Below, in pieces: positions 46,840 to 56,171 of a stretch of 64,000 nt of DNA. Under the pieces are notes generated by a model. The model made no database searches, was not told the origin of the DNA, and worked only from the letters and a program-made list of their open reading frames with translations. Each line of letters begins with the position of its first letter. Within the stretch, counting starts at the first letter, position 1. The stretch comes from Janthinobacterium sp. Marseille (GTDB taxonomy: Bacteria; Pseudomonadota; Gammaproteobacteria; Burkholderiales; Burkholderiaceae_D): assembly GCF_000013625.1 (NCBI RefSeq), contig NC_009659.1:2542001-2606000 (forward strand), given 5' to 3'. The position numbers and the translations under genes are program-made.

Positions 46840-48480
46840 ATGCGCACGACCCTTACCGCTACTGCCGCCTTCCAGGCGCTGCAACAGCACCATACTGAAA
46901 ACAAAGGCCGCCAGGTCCGTCATTTATTTGCGCAAGATCCTGCCCGTTTTGACAAATTATCCGTCGAAGGCGCCGGCCTGTTCCTTGATTACTCAAAAAA
47001 TATTGTCGATGACAAGACGATGACATTGCTGTACGCACTGGCCCGCGAAACCGAAGTTGAAGCACAACGCGACGCCATGTTTGCCGGCAAGGAAGTCAAT
47101 CGCACCGAACATCGCGCCGTCCTGCACACTGCATTGCGCAAGCCGCGCAATGAAAAGCTGCTGCTCGGACAACAAGACATCGTCCCGGAAATACATGAAG
47201 TGCTGGACCGTATGGCTGTATTCAGCGAACGCGTACGCTCCGGTGCCTGGCGTGGTTTTGATGACCGCGAAATCACCGATATCGTCAATATCGGCATCGG
47301 TGGTTCCTACCTCGGTCCGAAGATGACTTGCCAGGCGTTGCGCTCCTTTGCCCATCCGCGCCTGAACACGCACTTCGTTTCGAATGTAGACGGGCACGAC
47401 CTCGACGCCCTGCTGTCGCGCATCAATCCTGCCACCACTTTATTCATCATCGCGTCCAAAGGTTTCAATACCGCCGAAACCATGATGAATGCACAGTCGG
47501 CACGGGCCTGGTTCCTGCGCCATGCGACGGAAAGCGATTTAAGCAAACACTTCGTTGCCGTCTCCACCCATCTCGATGCGGTTCAAGCATTTGGTATTGC
47601 CCCGGAAAATATGTTCCCGTTCTGGGATTGGGTAGGCGGTCGCTATTCAGTATGGTCAGCTATCGGCCTGGCGCTGATGCTGTCCATCGGACCCGAGTGT
47701 TTCAAGGATTTCCTCGCCGGCGCGCATGCGATGGACCGGCATTTCCAGGACACACCACTCGAGCAAAACCTGCCTGTCATCCTCGCGCTGATCGGTATCT
47801 GGAACCGTAACTTCCTCGGCAGCAGCTCGATTTCGATCGCGCCCTACCACCAGGATTTACGCCTGTTTCCGGGCTACCTGCAGCAACTGGAAATGGAAAG
47901 TAACGGCAAGAGCGTGCAAGTGGATGGTGCCAAAACCAGCACCACAACCTGCCCGGTCATCTGGGGCGATGTCGGCACCAATGGCCAGCATGCCTACTTC
48001 CAGCTGCTGCACCAGGGCACGGACATCATGGCGGTCGACTTCATTGCCGCACTCAAGCCGACGCATGCGCTGGAACAACACCAGGTCCTGTTGCTGGCAA
48101 ATTGCTTCGCACAATCCGAAGCCTTCATGCGCGGCAAGAATGCCGAAGAAGTACGCGCCGATATGCAGGCGCAGGGCTTGCCTGCTGCCGAAATCGAAAA
48201 ATTATTGCCACACCGCATTTTCCCCGGCAATCGTCCCAGCAATACCATCCTGATGGATACCCTGAATCCGGGCGCACTCGGTGCGCTGATCGCACTGTAT
48301 GAACACAAGGTGTTTGTACAGGGCGCGATCTGGGGCATCAACAGTTTTGATCAATGGGGCGTAGAGTTGGGCAAGCTGCTGGCCAAAAACATCGCAGCCG
48401 AACTGGGCGACAAAGCCAAACCCGAGCAACACGACAGCTCGACCAATGGTTTGATCGCACGGGCCAGGGCTGCACTGTAA
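46840..48480 (+). CDS. pgi: Glucose-6-phosphate isomerase
   Basis: A 546-residue SIS-fold isomerase. Family motifs include NIGIGGSYLGPKM at about 149-161, FIIASKGFNTAETM, GGRYSVWSAIGL near 266, and the catalytic lysine region at the C-terminal SFDQWGVELGK. It links glucose-6-phosphate and fructose-6-phosphate. It heads a rightward run followed by zwf and hexR. Confidence 0.95.
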   Translation: MRTTLTATAAFQALQQHHTENKGRQVRHLFAQDPARFDKLSVEGAGLFLDYSKNIVDDKTMTLLYALARETEVEAQRDAMFAGKEVNRTEHRAVLHTALRKPRNEKLLLGQQDIVPEIHEVLDRMAVFSERVRSGAWRGFDDREITDIVNIGIGGSYLGPKMTCQALRSFAHPRLNTHFVSNVDGHDLDALLSRINPATTLFIIASKGFNTAETMMNAQSARAWFLRHATESDLSKHFVAVSTHLDAVQAFGIAPENMFPFWDWVGGRYSVWSAIGLALMLSIGPECFKDFLAGAHAMDRHFQDTPLEQNLPVILALIGIWNRNFLGSSSISIAPYHQDLRLFPGYLQQLEMESNGKSVQVDGAKTSTTTCPVIWGDVGTNGQHAYFQLLHQGTDIMAVDFIAALKPTHALEQHQVLLLANCFAQSEAFMRGKNAEEVRADMQAQGLPAAEIEKLLPHRIFPGNRPSNTILMDTLNPGALGALIALYEHKVFVQGAIWGINSFDQWGVELGKLLAKNIAAELGDKAKPEQHDSSTNGLIARARAAL

Positions 48481-48525
48481 AACAACGACGTTCTGACGAA
48501 CATTTACCTCATTCACACTCCTATC

Positions 48526-49995
48526 ATGGCTCTTACTGATTTTGACCTTGTCTTGTTTGGCGGCGGCGGCGACCTGTCGATGCGCAAACTGATTCCTGCA
48601 CTGTATGCACGCGATCGCGCCGGCGATTTGCCCGCCACCGCGCAAATCATCTGCGTCGGGCGTAACACGCGCACAGCTGCGGAATTCATTGAGACTGTCA
48701 ATGAAAACGCTAAATCGCATATCAATGAAAAGACTTTCAATCAGGCCGTGTGGGAAAAATTCTGTGCCCGCATCAAATACGTCGCACTGGACGCCAGCGA
48801 TGAAAGCACATATCAGCCGCTGAACGATGTATTGCGTGACAGCAGCGCGATTACCCGCGTGTTTTACCTGGCGACGCCGCCTACCCTGTTCGCCAAGATT
48901 TGCCACAACCTGTCGGCCCGTGGCCTGGCTACGGAACAAACGCGCGTCGTACTGGAAAAACCTTTGGGCCGCGACCTCGCCAGCGCCAAGCAAATCAACC
49001 AGGAAGTCAGCCAGGTCTTCAAGGAATCACAGATTTACCGTATCGACCATTACCTCGGCAAGGAAGCGGTGCAGAACCTGCTGGCACTGCGTTTCGGCAA
49101 TGTCTTGTTCGAACCTCTATGGCGTCGCGAATGGATTTCCGACGTGCAGATCACCATTGCAGAAGAACTCGGCGTCGGCAATCGCATGGGTTACTACGAA
49201 ACGTCGGGTGCCTTGCGCGACATGATGCAAAACCATTTGCTGCAACTGCTGTGTATCGTCGCAATGGAACCGCCACTGTCGGTGACACCGGATGCGGTGC
49301 GTGATGAAAAGCTGAAAGTACTGCGTTCGCTGAAACCATTCACGCAAAACACGCTGGCCAAGAATGTGGTCCGTGGCCAATACCGCGCCGGCCATGTAGA
49401 TGGCGTAGCAGTGCCTGCATATCGCCAGGAAAAGAACGCAGACCCTGATTCAAATACTGAAACCTTTGTTGCGGTCAAAGCCGAGATCGATACCTGGCGC
49501 TGGGCCGGTGTGCCCTTCTACCTGCGTACCGGCAAACGCATGGCCGATCAATTGGCGGAAATCGTGGTGCGCTTCAAATCGATCCCGCATTCAATCTTTG
49601 CGCAATCGACCAGCAGCTTCCAGCCGAACTGCCTGGTCATCCGCCTGCAACCGGACGACGGCCTGCAACTGAACCTGATGGCAAAGACACCGGGCGACGG
49701 CATGCGCCTGAAACCGGTGGAACTGGAACTCGACTTCGCCGAAACCTTCAAGGCACCGCGCATGGATGCGTATGAACGCCTGCTGCTGGACGTCTTGCGC
49801 GGCCAGCTGACACTGTTCATGCGCAGCGATGAACTGGAAGCCGCCTGGGAATGGGTGGAACCGGTGCTGCGCTACTGGGAACAGGAAGGCAATGAACCTT
49901 TACCGTATGCATCCGGTACCTGGGGCCCTGCCGCCTCCAGCTCACTGATCGGGCGCGACGGCCTCCAGTGGCGCGAAGAAGCCTTGCCGGAATAA
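48526..49995 (+). CDS. zwf: Glucose-6-phosphate 1-dehydrogenase
   Basis: A 489-residue dehydrogenase. The N-terminal nucleotide loop is FGGGGDLSMRKL, a variant of the usual GASGDL. The substrate site RIDHYLGKE is at about 172-180, and EKPLGRDLASA lies before it. It makes 6-phosphogluconolactone and feeds edd. The gene is 45 bases after pgi and 15 bases before hexR. No 6-phosphogluconolactonase gene is in this block. Confidence 0.95.
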   Translation: MALTDFDLVLFGGGGDLSMRKLIPALYARDRAGDLPATAQIICVGRNTRTAAEFIETVNENAKSHINEKTFNQAVWEKFCARIKYVALDASDESTYQPLNDVLRDSSAITRVFYLATPPTLFAKICHNLSARGLATEQTRVVLEKPLGRDLASAKQINQEVSQVFKESQIYRIDHYLGKEAVQNLLALRFGNVLFEPLWRREWISDVQITIAEELGVGNRMGYYETSGALRDMMQNHLLQLLCIVAMEPPLSVTPDAVRDEKLKVLRSLKPFTQNTLAKNVVRGQYRAGHVDGVAVPAYRQEKNADPDSNTETFVAVKAEIDTWRWAGVPFYLRTGKRMADQLAEIVVRFKSIPHSIFAQSTSSFQPNCLVIRLQPDDGLQLNLMAKTPGDGMRLKPVELELDFAETFKAPRMDAYERLLLDVLRGQLTLFMRSDELEAAWEWVEPVLRYWEQEGNEPLPYASGTWGPAASSSLIGRDGLQWREEALPE

Positions 49996-50010
49996 GCGGA
50001 ACACAAGCGC

Positions 50011-50871
50011 ATGTTGCTCGATTCAATACGCACGCAATACGACTCGCTTTCCAAATCGGAAAAGAAAGTCGCACTTGCCGTATTGGAACAGCCGGAACTC
50101 GCGATCGCGGAAAACATCACCGCACTCGCTAAAAAAGCCGAAGTATCGGAGCCGACCGTGGTGCGCTTTTGCCGCGCCATCGGTTTCGACGGCTGGCAGG
50201 CTTTCAAACTGAAACTGGCGCAAGGACTCGCACTCGCTCCCGGCACCGGCGACGAATCGCCGATGCTGGAAGACATGGCCGCCGACCTGGTCGACAAGGT
50301 CTGCAATCGTTCGATCAATACCCTGCTCGACCTGCGCAACAGCCTGGATGCGAATGCAATTGAACAGGCACTGCAAGTGCTGGGGCGTGCCAACACCATA
50401 GAATTTTACGGCCAGGGTACTTCCGGCATCATCGCCGCCGATGCACAGCATAAATTCTTTCGTTCCGGCGTGCCGACCGTTGCCTATTCCGATCCGCATA
50501 TCCACAGCATCGCCGCTTCGCTATTAAAGAAAGGCGATGTGGTGGTCGCCATCTCGCAACGCGGCAGCAGTCTGTCGCTGCTGCGCAGTGTGCAACTGGC
50601 ACGCAGTTCGGGTGCCGCTATCGTTGTGCTGGCGCCGAGCGGCACGCCGCTGGCCGAGCTGGCCACGGTCCTGATCCCGATCGACCTGCACTTCCATACC
50701 GACCCCTACACCCCGATCTCGGCACGCCTCGCGCACCTCGTCGTGATCGATATCCTCGCGGTGGGATTGGCACTACGCCTGAGCCCTGAACGCCGCAAGA
50801 AAATGCTCAATGCGCAAAAGGCGCTGCAAAAGTTCGACCTGCAATTCGATTCCTTCCTGCAAGCCCCCTGA
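50011..50871 (+). CDS. hexR: RpiR/HexR-family transcriptional regulator
   Basis: A 286-residue protein with an N-terminal RpiR helix-turn-helix (LAKKAEVSEPTVVRFCRAIGFDGWQAF, 36-62) and a C-terminal SIS domain (IEFYGQGTSGIIAADAQHKF at about 130). HexR proteins repress zwf, edd, eda and pgi until KDPG binds. It lies in the gene block it is expected to control, and matching operators are found between edd and pgi. Confidence 0.9.
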   Translation: MLLDSIRTQYDSLSKSEKKVALAVLEQPELAIAENITALAKKAEVSEPTVVRFCRAIGFDGWQAFKLKLAQGLALAPGTGDESPMLEDMAADLVDKVCNRSINTLLDLRNSLDANAIEQALQVLGRANTIEFYGQGTSGIIAADAQHKFFRSGVPTVAYSDPHIHSIAASLLKKGDVVVAISQRGSSLSLLRSVQLARSSGAAIVVLAPSGTPLAELATVLIPIDLHFHTDPYTPISARLAHLVVIDILAVGLALRLSPERRKKMLNAQKALQKFDLQFDSFLQAP

Positions 50872-50914
50872 AATTTGCCTGCGCCGGCAGCAGCAAAGAT
50901 GGTGAAACATTGCG

Positions 50915-50920
50915 TACAAT
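50915..50920 (+). promoter_or_regulatory. Candidate -10 of tal
   Basis: TACAAT at 50915-50920, in the 91-base gap between hexR and tal, is a good -10. A clear -35 is not seen 17 bases upstream, so tal may be read both from here and from the hexR message. Confidence 0.35.
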
Positions 50921-50962
50921 AAGGCTGTCATCTCTCATTTACAGCCAACTCATTAGCGTGCC

Positions 50963-51898
50963 ATGAACCAACTCGAACAACTGAAGCAATACACCACCAT
51001 TGTTGCCGATACAGGCGATTTCCAGTCGATCAAGGCATTTGCACCGCAAGATGCAACCACCAATCCGTCGCTGATCCTGAAGGCCGTACAAAAAGATGAG
51101 TACAAGCCCATCATGGAAAAGGTCGCACGCGACCACGCGGGCAAAAGCACCAATGAAATCGTCGATCACCTGCTGGTCGCTTTCGGCCAGGAAATCCTGA
51201 AAGTCATCCCGGGTCGTGTTTCCACCGAAACCGATGCGCGCCTGTCCTTCGACACCGAAGGTTCGATAGAAAAAGGCCGCACCCTGATCCGCCTGTATGA
51301 AGCCGCCGGCATTTCACGCGACCGCGTATTGATCAAGATCGCGTCGACCTGGGAAGGCATACGTGCCGCACAGGTTCTGGAAAAAGAAGGCATACACTGC
51401 AACCTGACCCTGCTGTTCTCGCTGCCGCAAGCCATCGCCTGCGCAGATGCACGGGTCCAGCTGATCTCACCTTTCGTCGGCCGCATCTACGACTGGTACA
51501 AAAAATCGACCGGCACCGACTACACCGGCGCAGATGATCCGGGCGTGCAATCGGTCAAACGTATCTACACCTACTACCGCAAGTTCGGTTACGACACCGA
51601 AGTTATGGGCGCCAGCTTCCGCAACACATCGCAAATCATCGAACTCGCCGGTTGTGACCTGCTGACCATCAGCCCCGAGCTGTTACAAAAACTGGCTGAA
51701 TCCGATGCCCCTCTGGCACGCAAACTGGTACCGGCAGAAGCGAAGAATGCAGACATCGTCAAACTCACGCTGGATGAAAAAACCTTCCGCAGCCTGTTGA
51801 ACGACGATGCAATGGCGACCGAGAAGTTGGCAGAAGGCATACGTGCTTTCTGTGTTGATGCGGTGAAGCTGGACAAACTGATAGAAGCCTTGCGCTAA
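50963..51898 (+). CDS. tal: Transaldolase
   Basis: A 311-residue class I aldolase barrel with [13 protein letters not shown] near residue 30, the Schiff-base lysine in [12 protein letters not shown] at about 128, and the C-terminal [15 protein letters not shown]. It moves the dihydroxyacetone unit between sedoheptulose-7-phosphate and glyceraldehyde-3-phosphate. It lies after hexR in the central-carbon block. Confidence 0.95.
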   Translation: MNQLEQLKQYTTIVADTGDFQSIKAFAPQDATTNPSLILKAVQKDEYKPIMEKVARDHAGKSTNEIVDHLLVAFGQEILKVIPGRVSTETDARLSFDTEGSIEKGRTLIRLYEAAGISRDRVLIKIASTWEGIRAAQVLEKEGIHCNLTLLFSLPQAIACADARVQLISPFVGRIYDWYKKSTGTDYTGADDPGVQSVKRIYTYYRKFGYDTEVMGASFRNTSQIIELAGCDLLTISPELLQKLAESDAPLARKLVPAEAKNADIVKLTLDEKTFRSLLNDDAMATEKLAEGIRAFCVDAVKLDKLIEALR

Positions 51899-51921
51899 GC
51901 ATTTCGCCTGGCTTCTACTAG

Positions 51922-51947
51922 CGGGATGCGTTTTCACACGCATCCCG
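51922..51947 (+). terminator. Terminator-like hairpin after tal
   Basis: CGGGATGCG (51922-51930) pairs perfectly with CGCATCCCG (51939-51947) around an eight-base loop, 24 bases after the tal stop. The following bases (GGCTAATATTT) are only partly T-rich, so efficiency is uncertain. Confidence 0.65.
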
Positions 51948-52046
51948 GGCTAATATTTCTACGGTAGCGTGAGGCAAACGATGGGAACAAGCCGGGTCGA
52001 AACATTCGATGCCAGGCCTTGCCGCCCGCCTCGCTATTGCATCAAG

Positions 52047-53435
52047 CTATTTTCGGATCTTGATTTCCGAAATTTCTTCCAGGGACAAACCACGGGTCTC
52101 GATGCCGAATCGATAGACAATAAATGCGGCAATCACGAAGCAGCTTGCACCAACAGTAAAGACACCAATCTGCCCGACCAAGGGCAAAATCACACCGACA
52201 ATCGTTGGGCCCAATAATGAGCCGAGACGTCCGACGGTAGATGCCATGCCGCAGCCGGATGCACGGGCTCGGGTCGGGTACAGCTCCGGGGTATATGTGT
52301 AGAGCACCGCCCACATGCCAAACATGAAGAACTGCATCATCGCACCGGCCGATACCAGCGCGATAAAGGTATGCGCAGAGCTGGCAACCCAACCATAAAT
52401 GAACACCATGACCGCACCGCCCAACAGTGTGGAAACACAGGCCGGCTTGCGCCCCCATCGTTCCACTACCCAGGCCGCCCAGAGGAAACCGGGGATGCCG
52501 CCACAGGCGATATACACGGTATAGAGAACGGATTTGGTGACCTCAAGCCCGGACTGTTGCAGCAATGCGCCTATCCATGTATTCAAGCCGTAAAAGCCAA
52601 GCAGCGCAAAGAACCATAAGCCCCAGACAGTGAGTGTGCGGCGTCGGTAAACCGGAGACCACAGGACTTTTATGCCAAACGCTTCCTGATCCCGCATCAT
52701 TGCGGTTTGCACTATCGGTGGCAGGGAATCGACTTTTAATATCTTCTTCACCTCACCCTCTATGCCGTCGACAATGTTGGATGCCTCAGCGTGCCGGCCT
52801 TTTGATTCAAGCCAGCGTGGTGATTCGGGTACGTATCGTCGGATAACAAAAAGGAATACTGCCGGAATAGCGCCCAGCAGGAACATCGTGCGCCAACTGT
52901 AGGATGCAAGAACGTAATACGACATCAAGCCTGCACAGATAAATGCAATGGGCCAATTGCCATCCATCAGTGCCAAGTATTTGCCCCTTCGCTTGGCAGG
53001 AATGAATTCAGACAACAAGGTCTGCGCCAAAGGCAGTTCCATACCCATGCCTATCCCCAACAAGACGCGATAGATAGCGAGCGAAACGGGATCATTTGCA
53101 GTGGAACACAGATAACTGGCTACGCCCCAAATGATCATGCTGATTTGAAAGATAGGTTTGCGTCCGAATTTATCCGCCAGCATGCCCGAGCTGACCGCCC
53201 CCAGTGCCATGCCGACAAAGCTGGCACTACCCAGCATGCCTGCTTGCGCAGTAGTGAGGCCAAACTCGGTTTTAATCGAACCCAGCAGGTAGGCCATCAT
53301 CGCCAGGTCCAAGTTGTCGAAGAAGAATGCCAGCGCAATCACCATAAACAGGAAGCGGTGGTAGTTGCAGATGGGCAGGCGCTCCAGCCTGTCGGCAGCG
53401 CTGATCGCTGCTGTCTCAAGATCATTTTTTCTCAT
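52047..53435 (-). CDS. MFS transporter, sugar-porter/NiaP-like
   Basis: A 462-residue transporter with twelve hydrophobic segments. It has FDNLDLAMMAYLLGSI in helix 1, the loop GMLADKFGRKPIF, and the PESPRWLESKGR motif typical of the sugar-porter and aromatic-acid/niacin groups. The ATG at 53435 has GAGGA in front; the longer frame to 53540 lacks support. A terminator separates it from the PurA-like operon, so it has its own promoter. Substrate unknown; an acid or amide used by the neighbouring enzymes is possible. Confidence 0.85.
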   Translation of the reverse strand: MRKNDLETAAISAADRLERLPICNYHRFLFMVIALAFFFDNLDLAMMAYLLGSIKTEFGLTTAQAGMLGSASFVGMALGAVSSGMLADKFGRKPIFQISMIIWGVASYLCSTANDPVSLAIYRVLLGIGMGMELPLAQTLLSEFIPAKRRGKYLALMDGNWPIAFICAGLMSYYVLASYSWRTMFLLGAIPAVFLFVIRRYVPESPRWLESKGRHAEASNIVDGIEGEVKKILKVDSLPPIVQTAMMRDQEAFGIKVLWSPVYRRRTLTVWGLWFFALLGFYGLNTWIGALLQQSGLEVTKSVLYTVYIACGGIPGFLWAAWVVERWGRKPACVSTLLGGAVMVFIYGWVASSAHTFIALVSAGAMMQFFMFGMWAVLYTYTPELYPTRARASGCGMASTVGRLGSLLGPTIVGVILPLVGQIGVFTVGASCFVIAAFIVYRFGIETRGLSLEEISEIKIRK

Positions 53436-53472
53436 GGAATCCTCTATGTATATTTTTTTGAAACGTCGTTGT

Positions 53473-53488
53473 AGCGATATATTTCGCT
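53473..53488. promoter_or_regulatory. 16-base palindrome before the MFS gene
   Basis: AGCGATATATTTCGCT is nearly a perfect inverted repeat, AGCGA and TCGCT around ATATAT-like bases. It sits 38 bases before the MFS start and looks like an operator for a dimeric regulator. The AraC gene at 56339 is a possible but unproven reader. Confidence 0.4.
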
Positions 53489-53664
53489 GACCTCGTACTG
53501 TGTTCCGAGACCGCGCAGATGGCGCTTTAGGAGCGGCCATCCTCTATCGCCTGCACGCCATTTTTGTGTCTCAAAAAATGCTTGCGGGAATGAGAAAAAA
53601 TTGGACAGGCTGCGTTGCAGTCATGCATATTTTTTGACCATGCACTACCAAATTACCCAGGCAT

Positions 53665-53702
53665 AAAAAAAGGTAGCCATATCTTTCGACATGGCTACCT
53701 TT
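53665..53702 (-). terminator. Terminator of the RidA/PurA-like/flavin operon
   Basis: AAAGGTAGCCAT (53669-53680) and ATGGCTACCTTT (53691-53702) form a perfect 12-pair stem with a ten-base loop. On the minus strand a T-run follows (plus-strand A, 53665-53670). It lies 21 bases after the stop of the flavin-type gene. Confidence 0.88.
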
Positions 53703-53722
53703 GTGCTTGGTGAAAACGACTG

Positions 53723-54337
53723 TTACTTGAAGCGATCAGGGTCGAATGCATCGGCTCCCAATGACGATATCGCCGCACCCGCTGGGAAAGGGAAGCGCAC
53801 ATAAGGTGCTTGCGGCTGTCCCGGTGGCGAATATTGACCATCTGCAAGTATGCGTTTCTTGGCAGTCATTTCTATGATTTTGCAGTTGAATGCCACGATC
53901 TGATTCGCCGCACCATCCTCTATCGGTTTGTATCCTTTTTCCGGCCGGAATTTATCCAAAGCCTGATTCTGGTGCGAACGAACTTCCTCCGTTCTTTCCC
54001 GTATCTCGGCAATACAACGTGCGATAACGCTGTAGTACTCGAGGCTGGTGTTTTGTCCTTTCGGTGCCTTCAACAAGGCAACCGGCTGGTCCACCTCTAT
54101 CGTAATGTGCTGGTTCGCCTTGATCAGGCTCGCCATCTTGCCGAAGCGCGAACAATGAATGAGGAAGGTATTGTTCACAAAGGTAAAACTTTGCGGCACC
54201 ACATATGGGAATGGGTCATCCTGTACGCCAACCCGGCAAATCAATTGATCTTTCAGGAAGGCATGGATCGCCGGCCAATCGTTCCATGCCAGGTCAGTAC
54301 GACGCATCTCGGTTTTAAAATAATCTGGGGCTGTCAT
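53723..54337 (-). CDS. Pyridoxamine-phosphate-oxidase-like flavin-binding protein
   Basis: A 204-residue split-barrel protein of the Pyridox_ox_2 type: MRRTDLAWNDWPAIHAFLKDQ, then RVGVQDDPFPYVVPQSFTF and FLIHCSRFGKMASLIKANQ. This resembles the NimA-type nucleotide-binding flavoproteins; the usual PdxH signature is absent. It probably binds FMN or F420-like cofactor, and acts on a small molecule. It overlaps the PurA-like gene by four bases, the last gene before the terminator. Confidence 0.82.
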   Translation of the reverse strand: MTAPDYFKTEMRRTDLAWNDWPAIHAFLKDQLICRVGVQDDPFPYVVPQSFTFVNNTFLIHCSRFGKMASLIKANQHITIEVDQPVALLKAPKGQNTSLEYYSVIARCIAEIRERTEEVRSHQNQALDKFRPEKGYKPIEDGAANQIVAFNCKIIEMTAKKRILADGQYSPPGQPQAPYVRFPFPAGAAISSLGADAFDPDRFK

Positions 54338-55701
54338 TGCGCACCTATCAAGGCAGTTTCATTGAAAAAAACAGATTGATCACGTTCCGGGCCAATGCCG
54401 ACGCCACGAATCCGGCAAGCTGTTTGCTCTTCGATAAATTGGAGAATCTGTAGCAATTCAAATGGAATCTCTTTACCTTCCAGCGTAAAGGCCGGGAAGT
54501 TCACCATTGATCTGTCGCCTCCCTTCCCTGCAAACATCGGGATGCATTCCTGTGGAGTGTAGGAAAAGTAAGCGAGACAATCGCATTTATTCAGGAAAAT
54601 TTCATCTATACCATGCAGCGCAACGACATCCGCCAGTTGCCCTATATCTAGCAATCCCACGCGTCGCGGCCGACCGCTTCCGGTACCGTATTCCCCGGTC
54701 AGCATGCGTAAGGCGATACCTTGCTTGAAGGCGTCGTCCGAACGCAGTAATTCCAATGCATCAAAGCCGGCCTTTTCAGACGCTGCCCCGATTCCATTCT
54801 GTGCCGCATGCCGGCAGTACTGCTCCGAGCGTGAAGCGCCCAGCTCCGAAGGAAAAGCGCCGGAGCCGACACGCGACATGACAGCTTTTGCCACGCCTAT
54901 AGACTTGCGATGGTAACGGCACGGCAAATCCCCGCCGACATAAGCATACGATGGGGCGGTATGACTGGACGTTACATAGGGCTGGTCGCCGTACATCACA
55001 TCAAGCAGGACGGATTGCGCCCCCTCAAACAAGACATGGGCACCGGCATCGACCCGCTTTACCAGGAATAGCGGGTCATCCGTGACGTACGCTTTTACCA
55101 CGGCCCAGGCCTCCTGCAGTGCCTGCATCGAGGCATCTACATGTGACTTTTCTGCGTGCAGCTCGTGCAAGCCCAATTGCGCAGCGTAGCGTTCATGCAT
55201 CATTTCAAAAGCGGCCGCACTGTCGCCCAGGAGATCCCGGATTTGCAATGAGATGCACCTGCCATCAGACATACGCAGTGCACGATCGGCATAACATGGA
55301 CCGATCCCGTTGCCGGTAGTACCGATTTCCTTTCCGTGCATTTGATCAAGATGTATATGTGAAGGCTGTACCAGCACACAACGACTGCTCACATACAAGC
55401 GCCCCCGCAGGGAAATTCCAAGTTCCTCCAGCGAGCGGATTTCCTCGGCCAGCTGAACGACACTTACTGCACAGCCGGACCCGATATATAGAAGCTTGTC
55501 CGGATAAAAGACGGCGGACGGGATTTGCCTGAGTTTGACTGTGCCCTGCCTCGTTACCACCGTATGCCCGGCGTTTGCACCTCCGTTAAAGCGCGCCACG
55601 ATGTCATATCCCTTTGCCAGCAGGTCGACTATTTTTGCCTTTCCTTCATCACCATACTGGAGACCGACCAGGACATCTGCATAGCCAGCAGCCTTCATCA
55701 T
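54334..55701 (-). CDS. Divergent adenylosuccinate-synthetase (PurA) paralogue
   Basis: A 455-residue GTPase-ligase of the PurA fold. Present are the phosphate loop GDEGKAK (17-23, with Asp18), GGANAGHT with His46, GTTGNGIGP (127-135), EGAQSVLLDV, PYVTSSHT, a GSGRPRR loop and the guanine motif NKCD. Compared with PurA (GDEGKGK, GTTGRGIGP, TTGRRRRTGW) it differs at several active-site positions. The real purA is presumably elsewhere. Neighbours are RidA and a flavin protein, not purine genes. The ATG at 55701 gives a TGATG overlap with ridA; a TTG at 55704 is possible. It probably couples an amino acid to a non-IMP substrate. Confidence 0.85.
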   Translation of the reverse strand: MMKAAGYADVLVGLQYGDEGKAKIVDLLAKGYDIVARFNGGANAGHTVVTRQGTVKLRQIPSAVFYPDKLLYIGSGCAVSVVQLAEEIRSLEELGISLRGRLYVSSRCVLVQPSHIHLDQMHGKEIGTTGNGIGPCYADRALRMSDGRCISLQIRDLLGDSAAAFEMMHERYAAQLGLHELHAEKSHVDASMQALQEAWAVVKAYVTDDPLFLVKRVDAGAHVLFEGAQSVLLDVMYGDQPYVTSSHTAPSYAYVGGDLPCRYHRKSIGVAKAVMSRVGSGAFPSELGASRSEQYCRHAAQNGIGAASEKAGFDALELLRSDDAFKQGIALRMLTGEYGTGSGRPRRVGLLDIGQLADVVALHGIDEIFLNKCDCLAYFSYTPQECIPMFAGKGGDRSMVNFPAFTLEGKEIPFELLQILQFIEEQTACRIRGVGIGPERDQSVFFNETALIGAQ

Positions 55702-56171
55702 CAATTGCCTGCCTTCAGGATAAAAGTCGCTTCCACTTCTACCGGTGCACCGAACGGCAGGCTGGCAACGCCAATCGCGATCCTGGCATGGCTGCCTTTA
55801 TCGCCAAAGATATCCGTGATCAGTGTGGAGGCTGCATTGATAATTTGCGGCGCCTCAGTATAGCCTTCCGCCGTGGCGACGAAACCGCCCAGGCGCAGCA
55901 CACGCTCAACCCGGTCCAGGTCGCCATTGGTCGCATGGGATACCCAGCCAAGAATATTCAGTACGCAAATCCGTGCCGCTTGCTGCGCCTGCTCTGCCGA
56001 TATCACGGTCGGGACTTTCCCCACGAACAGCGGTTTGCCGTCGCGTACGGGTAACTGGCCGGAGACGGTCAACAATCCCTGATAGAGGGTGTACGGAAGG
56101 AAAGGAGCGGACGGCAGAGTAAACGCGGGAAGCACGAGACCCGCTTCTCGAATGCGATCGGAAGCTGACAT
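55701..56171 (-). CDS. RidA/YjgF-family protein
   Basis: A 156-residue RidA-fold protein with LYQGLLTVSGQLPVRDGK in the first half and ARIAIGVASLPFGAPVEVEAT at the C-terminus. The arginine in HARIAIG matches the catalytic arginine of enamine/imine deaminases. RidA homologues hydrolyse reactive enamine intermediates made by PLP or flavin enzymes. Here it is the first gene of a small operon with the PurA-like ligase and a flavin protein, which suggests an unstable imine is made in the pathway. Confidence 0.87.
   Translation of the reverse strand: MSASDRIREAGLVLPAFTLPSAPFLPYTLYQGLLTVSGQLPVRDGKPLFVGKVPTVISAEQAQQAARICVLNILGWVSHATNGDLDRVERVLRLGGFVATAEGYTEAPQIINAASTLITDIFGDKGSHARIAIGVASLPFGAPVEVEATFILKAGN

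Noticed and set aside
50929..50946. Pho box before tal (CTGTCATCTCTCATTTAC)
   Set aside because: Only the first half-site matches; the second unit does not resemble CTGTCAT.
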